Source: Flavobacterium xanthum (GTDB lineage Bacteria; Bacteroidota; Bacteroidia; Flavobacteriales; Flavobacteriaceae). From it: a stretch of DNA of 64,000 bases. The stretch covers positions 1-64,000 of the forward strand of contig NZ_FRBU01000001.1 in NCBI RefSeq assembly GCF_900142695.1, in the 5' to 3' direction. The notes under the pieces are model-generated. The model worked only from the letters and a program-made list of their open reading frames with translations. It was not told the DNA's origin and did not search any database. Numbering within the stretch: position 1 is the first letter of the stretch; each line of letters starts with the position of its first letter. The translations under genes and the position numbers were made by a program. This document shows positions 34,356-43,476 of this stretch, piece by piece.

Positions 34356-34451
34356 AGGAATGTAGTTTATTTTAGTATTGGTTTAGCCGTTTATTTGAAG
34401 GAATCACAGCAGAAGTCTTAGGAGCAGAATATTTAGGAATCTTAAGAAATA

Positions 34452-34515
34452 AGTTGCCCTGCTTTCGCCTTTATCTCTGCGCGCTGCTTCGAGGATACCA
34501 GCTCAATCAGGGCTA
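34452..34515 (-). ncRNA. Candidate structured RNA, copy B of a flavobacterial intergenic motif
   Basis: On the minus strand the element starts TAGCCCTGATTGAGCTGG and ends AAAGCAGGGCAAC. Between them ATCCTCG, a short GC-rich stretch and AGAGATAAAGGCG keep the order of blocks seen at 2713-2784. The ends pair (GCCCTG with CAGGGC, exact), which copy A does only with mismatches. It stands between the tonB terminator and lipA, in the sense direction of lipA, about 95 bases ahead of its promoter box. It may be Flavo-1 (not verified). Confidence 0.45.
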
Positions 34516-34570
34516 TGTGAGAACTTTTTGTAGGTGTAAGGGAATGTTTTTAAAGATAAAAAAATAGGTG

Positions 34571-34602
34571 AAAAAAGCTCCAATTTAAATTGGAGCTTTT
34601 TC
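34571..34602 (-). terminator. Terminator after tonB
   Basis: AAAGCTCCAATTT / AAATTGGAGCTTT perfect stem with T-rich flanks on both strands. Confidence 0.85.
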
Positions 34603-34608
34603 TGTTTT

Positions 34609-35424
34609 TTAATTCATCTGCACTGTAATGGGAAGGTTGTAGGCGGTTCGCACGGCTTTACCGTCAATCATACCAGGTGACCACTTTGTTCGCAATGATT
34701 TCAATACGCGAACTGCTTCTTCCCCTAGTCCATAACCAGGATCTCTTTTGACTTGAATGTCACTCATGCTGCCATCTCTTTCGATTACAAAAGAAACATA
34801 AACCCGAATTGATCCACTGCCTTCTATTTCTTTTTTTTCAAAATTATTACCTACATACGTATAAAACTTATTAATTCCGCCAGGGAATTCAGGAAGTTTA
34901 TCTAGAGAAACGCTGTTGATGATCGCATTCCCTGTATCTATCGTGGTTGTTGTTTCGACTCCTGAAGGAGAAGCGGGATTGATGCCAATAGTACCTGTTC
35001 CTTCTGAAGTTGTATTTGTTATGGTAGTATTGTCGGTGTTTTTTGCAATGTCTTGATTGGCTTGTGAAGCTTGAACGATTACCGGATTAACCAGTTGGGC
35101 GCTTTTGATTGGCACCGCAACATTTTTAGTTTTTATCTCTAGCAAGGCCTTTTTTGGTTCAAGCTGGTTTGGAATTATGTCAGTAAGTTGCACTATAGTG
35201 TTGGTAAAATCAGGAATGTCAATTGGGGGTGTTCGATTGGGATTAAAATAAGTAATAATTATGGGAATGCTTAAAGCACTAAATAAAAATAGAACACCCA
35301 TAAAAAGGGAGGTCAATGCCGTTTTTGTACTTTCTTGACGCAACTGATACGCTCCGTATTCTTTGTTTCTGTCTTGGAAAACAAGATTAATCCAGCCGGT
35401 TTCGTAAATGCTTAATTTTGACAT
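34609..35424 (-). CDS. tonB: TonB-type energy transducer
   Basis: The 271-residue protein has a short cytosolic start containing the Bacteroidetes marker NLVFQDRNKEYGAYQLR, one membrane helix (about 35-60), a periplasmic linker (about 70-170, Thr/Asn-rich) and a C-terminal TonB domain (FPGGINKFYTYV, IRVYVSFVIERDGSM, VLKSLRTKWSPG). It passes proton-motive energy from ExbB/ExbD to outer-membrane receptors. No exbBD is nearby. The receptor gene ends at 38855 just upstream on the same strand with its own terminator, so the two may work together but are separate units. Confidence 0.9.
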   Translation of the reverse strand: MSKLSIYETGWINLVFQDRNKEYGAYQLRQESTKTALTSLFMGVLFLFSALSIPIIITYFNPNRTPPIDIPDFTNTIVQLTDIIPNQLEPKKALLEIKTKNVAVPIKSAQLVNPVIVQASQANQDIAKNTDNTTITNTTSEGTGTIGINPASPSGVETTTTIDTGNAIINSVSLDKLPEFPGGINKFYTYVGNNFEKKEIEGSGSIRVYVSFVIERDGSMSDIQVKRDPGYGLGEEAVRVLKSLRTKWSPGMIDGKAVRTAYNLPITVQMN

Positions 35425-35613
35425 AATGTTTGGATTTAGTGGTTAGGTACAATTAAATCATAAGCAAAAAGTTTTTTTAATGATAACGTGCAAAATAGGA
35501 ATTGTAGTATATAAACTTAGTGTTTATTTTTCATTAAATTGAATTTATGTTTATTTATTTAACATAAAGAGTAGATAATTAATATACATGTTGTTTTTAG
35601 ATAGTATTATTCA

Positions 35614-35648
35614 TAAAAAAAGCGCATCCATACTAATGAATGCGCTTT
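35614..35648 (-). terminator. Terminator after the TonB-dependent receptor gene
   Basis: AAAGCGCAT / ATGCGCTTT stem followed by T residues on the minus strand. Confidence 0.8.
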
Positions 35649-35678
35649 GCAATTGTGTAAGTGGTTTATAATTTCAGT

Positions 35679-38600
35679 TTAAAAAGCATATTTGAATCCA
35701 ATTTGTATTTGAAATGGATTTCCAGAGAGCGAAGGAAGTCCGGCATTGTTTACTCTGTAATTAAATTGTTGTCTGGTGCTGTCAAATCCCGGAACCGCAG
35801 CTGTTGTTCCTGATGCTGGTGTTCCTAAAGCATATAGTGATTGACTTCCCAACGATTTATTTACACCCCATTCTTTATTTAGTAAATTGGCAACATTAAA
35901 GATATCTGCTGTAAATTCTAAAAATTGTTTTTTATATAAAGTGACTTTTTTGGTGATTCTTATATCAACAAGACCATAAAACTCATTTATTCCTCCGTTT
36001 CTCTCTGCTAGTTTGCCGGAGTATTTGTTGATATAGTTTTTTAAACTTTGGCTTGCAGCCGGATTATCAAGTATAGTTTGCAATCCTGTTTTTATATTTT
36101 GGGGAACTGCCGGATTATTAATATCAAATATATACGCTAAATCATTGGATGAAGTGACAAAATCAGCATTTGTATTTCCTCCTGATAATAAACTGTAGCG
36201 TGTTCCGCCAATGCCAGAATATCGTACACCAACGTTGAAACCATAAAAAGTAGGTAGTGTTCCGTAAAATACTACTTTGTGACGGAAATGATTATCGGAA
36301 TAACTCATTTTGCTCAAGTCTCTTGGATCATCTTCTACTGGTAATACTAAAGTTGCTGTGTTGGCTACGTTTCCGTTAAATGAAGTATTGTCTTTGGTAT
36401 CATTCAAGGTATAACTGGCAGATATTTCACCGTCTTTAAAATAGCGATAGGTAGCATCAACAACTAGTGCAAATTGATTAACTTTTCCTTCGCTGTTCAG
36501 TTCTAAAACACGTCCTAATTTATTGCTGATTCGCCCTTGCATCCAGTCTCCGGCTCCATTTGCAGGGATTGAGCTTGCTGGAACATAAACACCACGATCG
36601 CCTTCATTGGCTAAGGTAAAAAATGGATTCGCCACCATATTGCGGTCTACATAAACATAGTTGTTGCGTCCTAAAGTTGCATATCCTGCTATTCCTGCTT
36701 TCAATCTATCAGTAAAAAAATGGGAGTAAGATGCATTTGCTTTGTAAACAACCGGAACTTTAGCATCTGTTCCTGTAAAATTTATTGTCGGTAGCTGAAA
36801 CGCATCCAAAGTTGGAATACTAGCATAATTATTTCGATAATCATTGAAATTTGGCAAAGGAACATTTGGAGCTCTCACATCTACAGTTGCAGTGTGATTT
36901 CCATCAAAATATAAGTTGTTGATTATCGCATAATTATTTAAATCAGAAGCAAAAATTCCCCCTCCAAAGCGAATATAATCTTTGTGATTTTCATTTACAT
37001 CCCAAGACAATTGCACTCTTGGTTGAAGAATAGCTGACTGAAGTTTATTATCCGTACGAATACCTAATTCATCAAAAACCAACTGATTGAATGTTGCAGT
37101 CGGATACTTAGCATAATCAAAACGCAACCCTAAAGTCAAGTCTAATCCCACGCCAATTTTAGTCTGCAACTGACCATAAATTCCAGCATTTAATATGTTC
37201 GAAATCACGGTAGGATCAGCCACCAAAGGAACTTCTCTGAAATAACGATAGGGAGTTTGATTGTCAAAGTTAGCCACACTATTGAAATGGAAACGACCGT
37301 TTACTTCGCTGCCATATAAAGATTTTGAATGTGTTTGCATTAAATCAAAACCAAAAGTATATTTCACTTTATCCGTGTTATAATAAATGTTGTCTACAAT
37401 TTGGAAAACATTATTGGTAAATTTTTCCTGCGCAAATCGATGACCTCCAATTTGAATATTCGTAGTTCTTATTGCGCCGTTGATTGTTGAAGCCACATTT
37501 TCCACAATAGCACGAGGAATGTTGTAATCAGGCAATTGATCACCTGGATTACTATCCTGAAAAGTATACAAATGCTGTATTTTTAATTCATTTGTGACTC
37601 TTGCATTTACTTTGGTTCGCAAAGAAGCCAAAATACTATTGTCAATATTTAAGTCATCTCCAAAAGATTCATATAAATTTATGGCAGTGTTATCTTGCAG
37701 CCCTAATTTATTATTGTCATAGGTGAAGTTATTGCGTACTGTCAATAAATTATTGCTGTTAATTTGCCAGTCAAGTCGAGCGAAAGCAGCATCAGAATTC
37801 CTTTTTTTATCAAAAGTTCCGTATTGTGGAGAACTGGAAACACCATATTCATTGCGGGCAATAGTAACAAAATTGTCTAAGGTAGCTCTCGTAACATTAA
37901 AACGCAGTTCGTCGTCTGCAGATTGAACATCAGCGATGATTAAAGGCCGTAAATCTTGTTGATGATCCCAAGCTACAAAAAAATGTAATTTATCTTTAAT
38001 AATTGGTCCTCCTAAAGTAAAACCGTATTGCGTAGTCGAAAAATCATTTTGACGTCTGTTTCCTCTAATGTCATACGGGCTTGACAGCCAGTCAGCGCGG
38101 TTGTAGGCAAACATACTTCCTGTTAAATCATTTGTTCCTGATTTAGTTACGGCACTTACTGTTCCACCACCACTTCGACCATAACTTACGTCATATTGAT
38201 TGGTAACCACCTTAAATTCTCTCACGGCTTCTATGGAAATCGAATACGGAGCGCCACTTCGACTGGTTGTAGATCCTGCTGAAGTTGGGTTTTTAGCATT
38301 CATTCCATCTAATGTGTAATTTGTCGAGGAAGCTAGTTGGCCTGAAATATTTCCGCCTCTGGTCAAAGGCGATAAATCCATTAAGCTGGTGAAATTTCTT
38401 CCATTAACCGGCAACGCATTGATTAGTTTTGCCGTTACAGCTGTTGCTGCTCCTAAATTTCCTGTTTTGTTTTTTAAACCACGACCTACCACTTCAACCA
38501 CTTCAAGATTTTGAATGTTGTCTTGCATCAGAATTTTGATGTTTATTAAATCCCCTTGATTTAAGGTGTAACCGGAACGTTGCTGTTCTCCAAAACCTAA

Positions 38601-38855
38601 AGCTGTAACGCTAATGGTGTAAGGTCCGCCTAAAGGAAGTTCTTTGAACGTAAAAACACCTTTAAAATTAGACAATGTATTGGTTTTAAATCCGGTTGAT
38701 TCATTTCGGATTTGAACTGTCGCATCTTTCAGCGGTTCTGCATTATTTCCTAAAACGATACCTGAAATAGAGGCTTGAGTTGTTTGGGCAAAATTTGTTG
38801 CGCCAACAAAAACTGTTAGCACCATCGTAAATAAAAATAAGTGAAGTTGTTTCAT
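35679..38855 (-). CDS. TonB-dependent outer-membrane receptor with carboxypeptidase-like regulatory domain (Oar-like)
   Basis: The 1058-residue protein has a signal peptide ending near NFAQ, a carboxypeptidase-regulatory-like domain (about 25-110; ISGIVLGNNAEPLKDATVQI), a plug domain (LPVNGRNFTSLMDLSPL, TLDGMNAKNP, VREFKVVTNQYDVSYGRSGGG) and a long beta-barrel ending in a Phe (IGFKYAF). This is the Oar/OmpA-related TonB-receptor type without a SusD partner. I place the start at ATG 38853-38855 (MKQLHLFLF), which gives a normal signal peptide; the frame is open 11 codons further. Substrate unknown, possibly a peptide or adhesion-related ligand. Confidence 0.92.
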   Translation of the reverse strand: MKQLHLFLFTMVLTVFVGATNFAQTTQASISGIVLGNNAEPLKDATVQIRNESTGFKTNTLSNFKGVFTFKELPLGGPYTISVTALGFGEQQRSGYTLNQGDLINIKILMQDNIQNLEVVEVVGRGLKNKTGNLGAATAVTAKLINALPVNGRNFTSLMDLSPLTRGGNISGQLASSTNYTLDGMNAKNPTSAGSTTSRSGAPYSISIEAVREFKVVTNQYDVSYGRSGGGTVSAVTKSGTNDLTGSMFAYNRADWLSSPYDIRGNRRQNDFSTTQYGFTLGGPIIKDKLHFFVAWDHQQDLRPLIIADVQSADDELRFNVTRATLDNFVTIARNEYGVSSSPQYGTFDKKRNSDAAFARLDWQINSNNLLTVRNNFTYDNNKLGLQDNTAINLYESFGDDLNIDNSILASLRTKVNARVTNELKIQHLYTFQDSNPGDQLPDYNIPRAIVENVASTINGAIRTTNIQIGGHRFAQEKFTNNVFQIVDNIYYNTDKVKYTFGFDLMQTHSKSLYGSEVNGRFHFNSVANFDNQTPYRYFREVPLVADPTVISNILNAGIYGQLQTKIGVGLDLTLGLRFDYAKYPTATFNQLVFDELGIRTDNKLQSAILQPRVQLSWDVNENHKDYIRFGGGIFASDLNNYAIINNLYFDGNHTATVDVRAPNVPLPNFNDYRNNYASIPTLDAFQLPTINFTGTDAKVPVVYKANASYSHFFTDRLKAGIAGYATLGRNNYVYVDRNMVANPFFTLANEGDRGVYVPASSIPANGAGDWMQGRISNKLGRVLELNSEGKVNQFALVVDATYRYFKDGEISASYTLNDTKDNTSFNGNVANTATLVLPVEDDPRDLSKMSYSDNHFRHKVVFYGTLPTFYGFNVGVRYSGIGGTRYSLLSGGNTNADFVTSSNDLAYIFDINNPAVPQNIKTGLQTILDNPAASQSLKNYINKYSGKLAERNGGINEFYGLVDIRITKKVTLYKKQFLEFTADIFNVANLLNKEWGVNKSLGSQSLYALGTPASGTTAAVPGFDSTRQQFNYRVNNAGLPSLSGNPFQIQIGFKYAF

Positions 38856-39111
38856 GAATACTATTTTTTTGTTTTTTAGTGCTGACAAAGGAATTGACTA
38901 ATTGAAAAAAGGCTGTTACTTTAACAATAACTGTAGAATACTTTTGTGTTAATGAAACCTTAAAAAAGGACTGCTAAACCTTCTTTTTTTAAGATAGTGT
39001 TACCCAAATTAGACTACTAAAGATCGAATCACTTGAGGTAAAATAGTCTTAATTTAATCCCTACTTAATGTTTGGGTCTGCCAGATAATCTATTTTTACG
39101 ACAAAACTTAA

Positions 39112-39873
39112 ATGAAAATTATGAAATTCACTACACTATTAATGGCTTCATCAATGGCCTTGTTATTATCAAATTGTACTTCAAACAAATTTGTGGTTTG
39201 TGGGCACAGAGGCGCTATGGGACACGAAACCGAAAACACATTGGCATCCATAAAAAAAGGAATGGAATTAAAAGCCGATATGTTAGAAATTGATGTTTTC
39301 AAAATTAAAACGGGAGAAATGGTTGTGTTTCATGATGATGATTTAGACCGAATCACAAATGCAAAAGGAAAAATTGAAGCATATACTTTTGAAGATTTGC
39401 GAAAAGTTTTGGTTGCTGGAAAACATCAAATCCCAACTTTGCAGGAAGTGATTGAGACCATCGATAAAAAAGTGGTGCTTAATATTGAGTTGAAAGGAAC
39501 GAACACCGCAGCGGATACCTATAGAATTATAGAAGAGTATAAGAAAAAAGGGTGGAGAAATAAAGATTTTTTTATATCCAGTTTCCGAATAGGGGAGTTG
39601 CAAAAAATGAGATCTTTGAGTCCCGAAATTGCGATTGGTTTACTAACCTACAAAGATCCTATTGAGGATATTATTAAAACAGGAAAAGAACTGAAAGCTC
39701 AGGCAATAAATCCCTATTTTAAAACTTTAACGGCTGAAAATGTTGCGATAATGAAAGCGAATAATTTTAAAATATATCCTTGGACTGTCAATGAACCTGC
39801 GGATATCAATAATTTACAACAACTTAAAGTAAATGGTATTATAACGGATTATCCAGAAAGAATTGTAAGGTAA
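39112..39873 (+). CDS. Glycerophosphodiester phosphodiesterase, lipoprotein
   Basis: The 253-residue protein has a lipoprotein signal (LLLSNC, Cys about 22) and a GDPD TIM-barrel. The catalytic motifs are CGHRGAMGHETENT, EIDVFKIKTGEMVVFHDDD (Glu/Asp metal ligands and His) and IELKGTNT. It ends with YPWTVNEP and TDYPERIVR. It hydrolyses glycerophosphodiesters to glycerol-3-phosphate and an alcohol, probably at the outer membrane or in the periplasm. Standing alone, it is probably a phospholipid-recycling enzyme. Confidence 0.92.
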   Translation: MKIMKFTTLLMASSMALLLSNCTSNKFVVCGHRGAMGHETENTLASIKKGMELKADMLEIDVFKIKTGEMVVFHDDDLDRITNAKGKIEAYTFEDLRKVLVAGKHQIPTLQEVIETIDKKVVLNIELKGTNTAADTYRIIEEYKKKGWRNKDFFISSFRIGELQKMRSLSPEIAIGLLTYKDPIEDIIKTGKELKAQAINPYFKTLTAENVAIMKANNFKIYPWTVNEPADINNLQQLKVNGIITDYPERIVR

Positions 39874-39978
39874 TTTTATCAAAAAAATACTTTGATGTAA
39901 CTAAGTGGTCTAAAATTTATTTAAATCACTTTTTCTTTATAGATACTAAAGAATTGGTTTGGATTTTAAACAAAAAAG

Positions 39979-40530
39979 CTACCTTTTATTCTGAATGATT
40001 TCTGCCAGAAGTTTCTTGGCGCGAAGCAATTTAATCTTCACATTGCTCAAAGGTTCGTTGATTTTATTAGCAATTTCCTGATAACTCATTTCTTGGAAAT
40101 AACGCAACTGAATGACTTCTTGATAATGGGGTTTCAATTCTTTGATGAATTGCAGTAATTGAGAAAGATTTTGTTCTGTTATTAATTCATCTTCTGCGGA
40201 GGGAGTGGTATCTGCAATATTGTAGGCTTGATGGTCTTCTTCTTCGGTAATTTCGACAAAAAGGCTTGATTTCTTTTTTCTTAATAGGTCGATGTGGACA
40301 TTTTTTGCAATAGCAATCAGCCAGGTGTTAAACTGGAATTCAGCGTTGTACGAAGCTATTTTGTCAAATGCTTTTGAGAACGTTTCGATAGTGATATCTT
40401 CTGCATTGGTTTCATTTTCGGTGCGTTTAAGCATGAAACCATATACTTCATTCCAATAATAATTCAATAGAAAAGTGAAGGCAACTTGATCGCCTTGTTT
40501 TGCTTTTTCTATTTGTTTGTTTATTTCCAA
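39979..40530 (-). CDS. ECF-type RNA polymerase sigma factor
   Basis: The 183-residue protein has sigma region 2 (AFTFLLNYYWNEVYGFMLKRT, NTWLIAIAKNVHIDLLRKKK) and region 4 (LKPHYQEVIQLRYFQEMSYQEIANKINEPLSNVKIKLLRAKKLL, read in parts). It directs RNA polymerase to a stress or surface regulon. No anti-sigma gene follows. Its start lies within the last codons of the upstream glycosyltransferase gene (10-base overlap), so the two are made from one transcript. Confidence 0.92.
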   Translation of the reverse strand: MEINKQIEKAKQGDQVAFTFLLNYYWNEVYGFMLKRTENETNAEDITIETFSKAFDKIASYNAEFQFNTWLIAIAKNVHIDLLRKKKSSLFVEITEEEDHQAYNIADTTPSAEDELITEQNLSQLLQFIKELKPHYQEVIQLRYFQEMSYQEIANKINEPLSNVKIKLLRAKKLLAEIIQNKR

Positions 40531-41627
40531 TGTACTGGTTTTGAGAATGTATTAGTGATGAAGATATTAATTTGGGCGAATATTAATACTAATTCAATAA
40601 TTGGATACCAATATACGACATCTTTTTCTTTTAATTTGCCTGCCGAAAATCCAATGATAATCCAAGACACAAGGTAGCGTAGCCCAATTAAACACAACAC
40701 TACAATCCATTGAAATTGAAAAGCCAGCAAGACGATAGGGAGGATAAGAAACAATAATTGGGAACTGTAGAAAAGGCCCAATTGAAATTTGTCAAAAGAC
40801 TTGTAATAATTGGCCGTTGCAACATGTCTTCTTTTTTGAATTAGCCAGTCCTTGTAAGTTGTTTTAGGCTTAGAAAGCGTTACGCTTTCTGGTGTGTAAG
40901 CGATTGTCGTGTTTTTGGCTTTTGCAGCTTGGTTTATAAATAAATCATCGTCTCCAGAACGAATTTGCATGTGTTCTATGAATCCATTCACGTTGAAGAA
41001 CTCTTCCTTTTTATAGGCTAAATTTCTTCCAACGCCCATGTAAGGATGTCCAACTTTTGCCCAAGAAAAATATTGAATAGCGGTCAATAAAGTTTCAAAA
41101 CGTATTATTTTATTCAAGAAAGAGTTTGCGATTTTTTCATATTTACCATAACCCAAAACAATAGTTTTTCGCATCGTAAATTGAGAGCTCATGGCTGTAA
41201 TCCATTCTTTTGAAGTGGGGTAACAATCGGCATCCGTGAACAATAGATACTCCTTTTTGGCGGCTTTTATTCCTAACGTTAAGGCGTATTTTTTATTTCC
41301 CCAAAAGGCCTCGTTGTTCTCCACTTTTACCAAGCGAACGTTTTCATATTGCTTTTCAAAACCTTCAAATATAGCCAAAGTATTGTCGCTTGAAGCATCG
41401 TCAATCAAGACAATTTCAAAATCTGGATAGTTTTGTTCAGCCAGCAAGGGAATGAAATTAGTCACATTTTCTTCTTCGTTTTTAGCACACACTATAACTG
41501 AAATTGGGATTCTTTTGGGCGTTATCTTTTGCGCTTTGGCGAAAGCAAATTTCCCAAAAACACCTAGATAATACAAAATTTGAACCGCAACAATAAAAAT
41601 AAAAAAGTAAAGAATTAGTATAAGCAT
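40521..41627 (-). CDS. Family 2 glycosyltransferase with membrane helices
   Basis: The 368-residue protein has an N-terminal membrane helix (about 2-18), a GT-A catalytic domain (PISVIVCAKNEEENV, LIDDASSDNTL, FTDADCYPTS as the DxD-type metal motif, RSGDDDLFINQ) and two or three C-terminal membrane helices (about 280-345). It probably transfers a sugar to a lipid or surface glycan at the inner membrane; the acceptor is unknown. It overlaps the ECF sigma gene, which is unusual company for such an enzyme. Confidence 0.88.
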   Translation of the reverse strand: MLILILYFFIFIVAVQILYYLGVFGKFAFAKAQKITPKRIPISVIVCAKNEEENVTNFIPLLAEQNYPDFEIVLIDDASSDNTLAIFEGFEKQYENVRLVKVENNEAFWGNKKYALTLGIKAAKKEYLLFTDADCYPTSKEWITAMSSQFTMRKTIVLGYGKYEKIANSFLNKIIRFETLLTAIQYFSWAKVGHPYMGVGRNLAYKKEEFFNVNGFIEHMQIRSGDDDLFINQAAKAKNTTIAYTPESVTLSKPKTTYKDWLIQKRRHVATANYYKSFDKFQLGLFYSSQLLFLILPIVLLAFQFQWIVVLCLIGLRYLVSWIIIGFSAGKLKEKDVVYWYPIIELVLIFAQINIFITNTFSKPVHWK

Positions 41628-41728
41628 TTTGAGTTTAATGAGTTTTTAATACCCGACTTTTCGGTAGAATACAAAGGTATGAATAGAATTGTGAAATGTT
41701 AAATACAATCTGTGAATTTCGAAAGAAT

Positions 41729-42343
41729 TTATATTGGGCATTTCTTCATCTCTTTTGCGGTAGCGATGGACTGATCTGTATTTATTTCTTCTAACTCGGT
41801 AATAATATTTTGATAATTCGTCTCATCCCGATTTTGAGACATTTTCCTCGTAGCTTGAATTTCAGTTATTTCAATTTCAAATGCGACAATACCCCGACTT
41901 TGCAACATGGTTTTCTGAGATAAATCTTCTATTCGAATCGGTTTTTTAGAGTTTTGTTCGTATTTATCAACTAGTTTCTTCAAGGATTCAATCACGCCTT
42001 CTCCTTCAATAATTTTTATTTTTCCATACACATGAACGGCAATATAATTCCATGTTGGCACATTTTCATGATCGTACCAAGAGGAAGAAATATAACTATG
42101 AGGTCCTGAAAATATGGCTAAGACTTGGTCGTTATCAGTAAATCCTTTCCATTGTGGATTTTCTTTAGAAATGTGTCCATACAAAATATCTTCACCTTCT
42201 TTATTAATCTCCAATTCTAAAGGAATGTGCGTGGCGCACAATTTTCCGTTGCTTTGATTGATTAAAATACCAAAGCTATTTTCTTGAAGAAATTTTTTGA
42301 TTTCTTCTGAATTCTCATTTTTGTAGATTTCTGGAGTGTACAT
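41729..42343 (-). CDS. PaiB-like FMN-binding protein
   Basis: The 204-residue protein has the flavin-reductase-like split-barrel of the PaiB family (MYTPEIYKNEN, ATHIPLEL, GHISKENPQW, FSGPHSYISSSWYD, VPTWNYIAVHVYGKI, MLQSRGIVAFEIEI, KMSQNR). PaiB was first described as a negative regulator of sporulation in Bacillus; most homologues have no known role. It stands alone between the glycosyltransferase and murB. Confidence 0.9.
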   Translation of the reverse strand: MYTPEIYKNENSEEIKKFLQENSFGILINQSNGKLCATHIPLELEINKEGEDILYGHISKENPQWKGFTDNDQVLAIFSGPHSYISSSWYDHENVPTWNYIAVHVYGKIKIIEGEGVIESLKKLVDKYEQNSKKPIRIEDLSQKTMLQSRGIVAFEIEITEIQATRKMSQNRDETNYQNIITELEEINTDQSIATAKEMKKCPI

Positions 42344-42414
42344 TGTGATTTTAGATTAACGAATTTAAATTTTTCATTTGTTGTACTCGAATTTGCCACT
42401 TCTAAGTTTAAACT

Positions 42415-43428
42415 CTAAATCACATTTACTTCGGCCTCGATGTGGATACCAAATATGTTAAAAACGGTTTCCTGAATATCCTTTGAAACATTCAAAATTT
42501 CCTGTCCTGTCGCATTGCCATAATTTACTAAAACCAAAGCCTGATTTTTGTGGATTCCGGCGTCGCCAAAACGTTTTCCTTTAAAACCCGCTTGCTCAAT
42601 CAGCCATCCCGCAGGAACTTTTACTTCGGTTTCAGAAATATCAAAATATTTCATTTCAGGGAATTGCTGATGAATTTTTTCGAAATCAGATTTCAACAGA
42701 ATCGGATTTTTAAAGAAACTACCGCTGTTTCCCAATTCTTTTGGGTCTGGTAATTTACTTTGTCGGATAGCAATTACAGCATTGCTGACCTCCTTTAAAG
42801 TAGGGTTAGTAATGTTGTTTTTAGCTAACTCAGCCGTAATATCTCCATAAGAGGTATTGATTTTATGATTTGTTTTTGTCAGTTTAAAAATAACTGAGGT
42901 GATGATGTATTGGTTTTTTACTTCGTTTTTGAAAACACTTTCTCGGTATCCAAAATGACATTCGTCCTTTGTGAACGTTTTCATTTTCTGATTTTCTATT
43001 GTCATTGCTTCACAAGAAATAAAAGTATCTTTGATTTCAGTTCCATAAGCACCAATGTTTTGTATCGGTGTAGTTCCCACATTTCCGGGGATAAGTGACA
43101 TGTTTTCTAAACCACCAAAATTTTGATCGATGGTCCAAAGCACAAATTCATGCCAGCTTTCGCCAGCCTGACTTTCGACCCAGACAAAATCTTCACTTTC
43201 TTCTATAATTTTTTTACCTTTTAAATCGATATGAATCACTAATGCTTCAATATCTTGGGTCAAAAGCATGTTGCTGCCTCCACCCAAAATAAATTTTTTC
43301 TGTGATTTATTTTCAATTAAAATAGTTTCTAAATCTTGCACAGAATGCACGGCAACGAACTGTTTGGCCTTGGCTTCAATGCCAAAAGTATTGAGTTTTC
43401 TTAGAGAGAAATTAGCTTGTATTTCCAT
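42415..43428 (-). CDS. murB: UDP-N-acetylenolpyruvoylglucosamine reductase
   Basis: The 337-residue cytosolic flavoenzyme makes UDP-MurNAc for cell-wall synthesis. FAD-binding elements are NTFGIEA, LGGGSNMLL, SLIPGNVGTTPIQNIGAYG and GYRESVFK. The catalytic Ser appears in LGNSGSFFKNP and the C-terminal Glu in HIEAEVNVI. It is the type I (E. coli-like) long form. Only 48 bases separate it from the asparagine synthase gene upstream on the same strand. Confidence 0.96.
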   Translation of the reverse strand: MEIQANFSLRKLNTFGIEAKAKQFVAVHSVQDLETILIENKSQKKFILGGGSNMLLTQDIEALVIHIDLKGKKIIEESEDFVWVESQAGESWHEFVLWTIDQNFGGLENMSLIPGNVGTTPIQNIGAYGTEIKDTFISCEAMTIENQKMKTFTKDECHFGYRESVFKNEVKNQYIITSVIFKLTKTNHKINTSYGDITAELAKNNITNPTLKEVSNAVIAIRQSKLPDPKELGNSGSFFKNPILLKSDFEKIHQQFPEMKYFDISETEVKVPAGWLIEQAGFKGKRFGDAGIHKNQALVLVNYGNATGQEILNVSKDIQETVFNIFGIHIEAEVNVI

Positions 43429-43476
43429 AAACGAAAGGGCGTATTTGAATTATATATTCTTTATCAAAAGTAAGAA

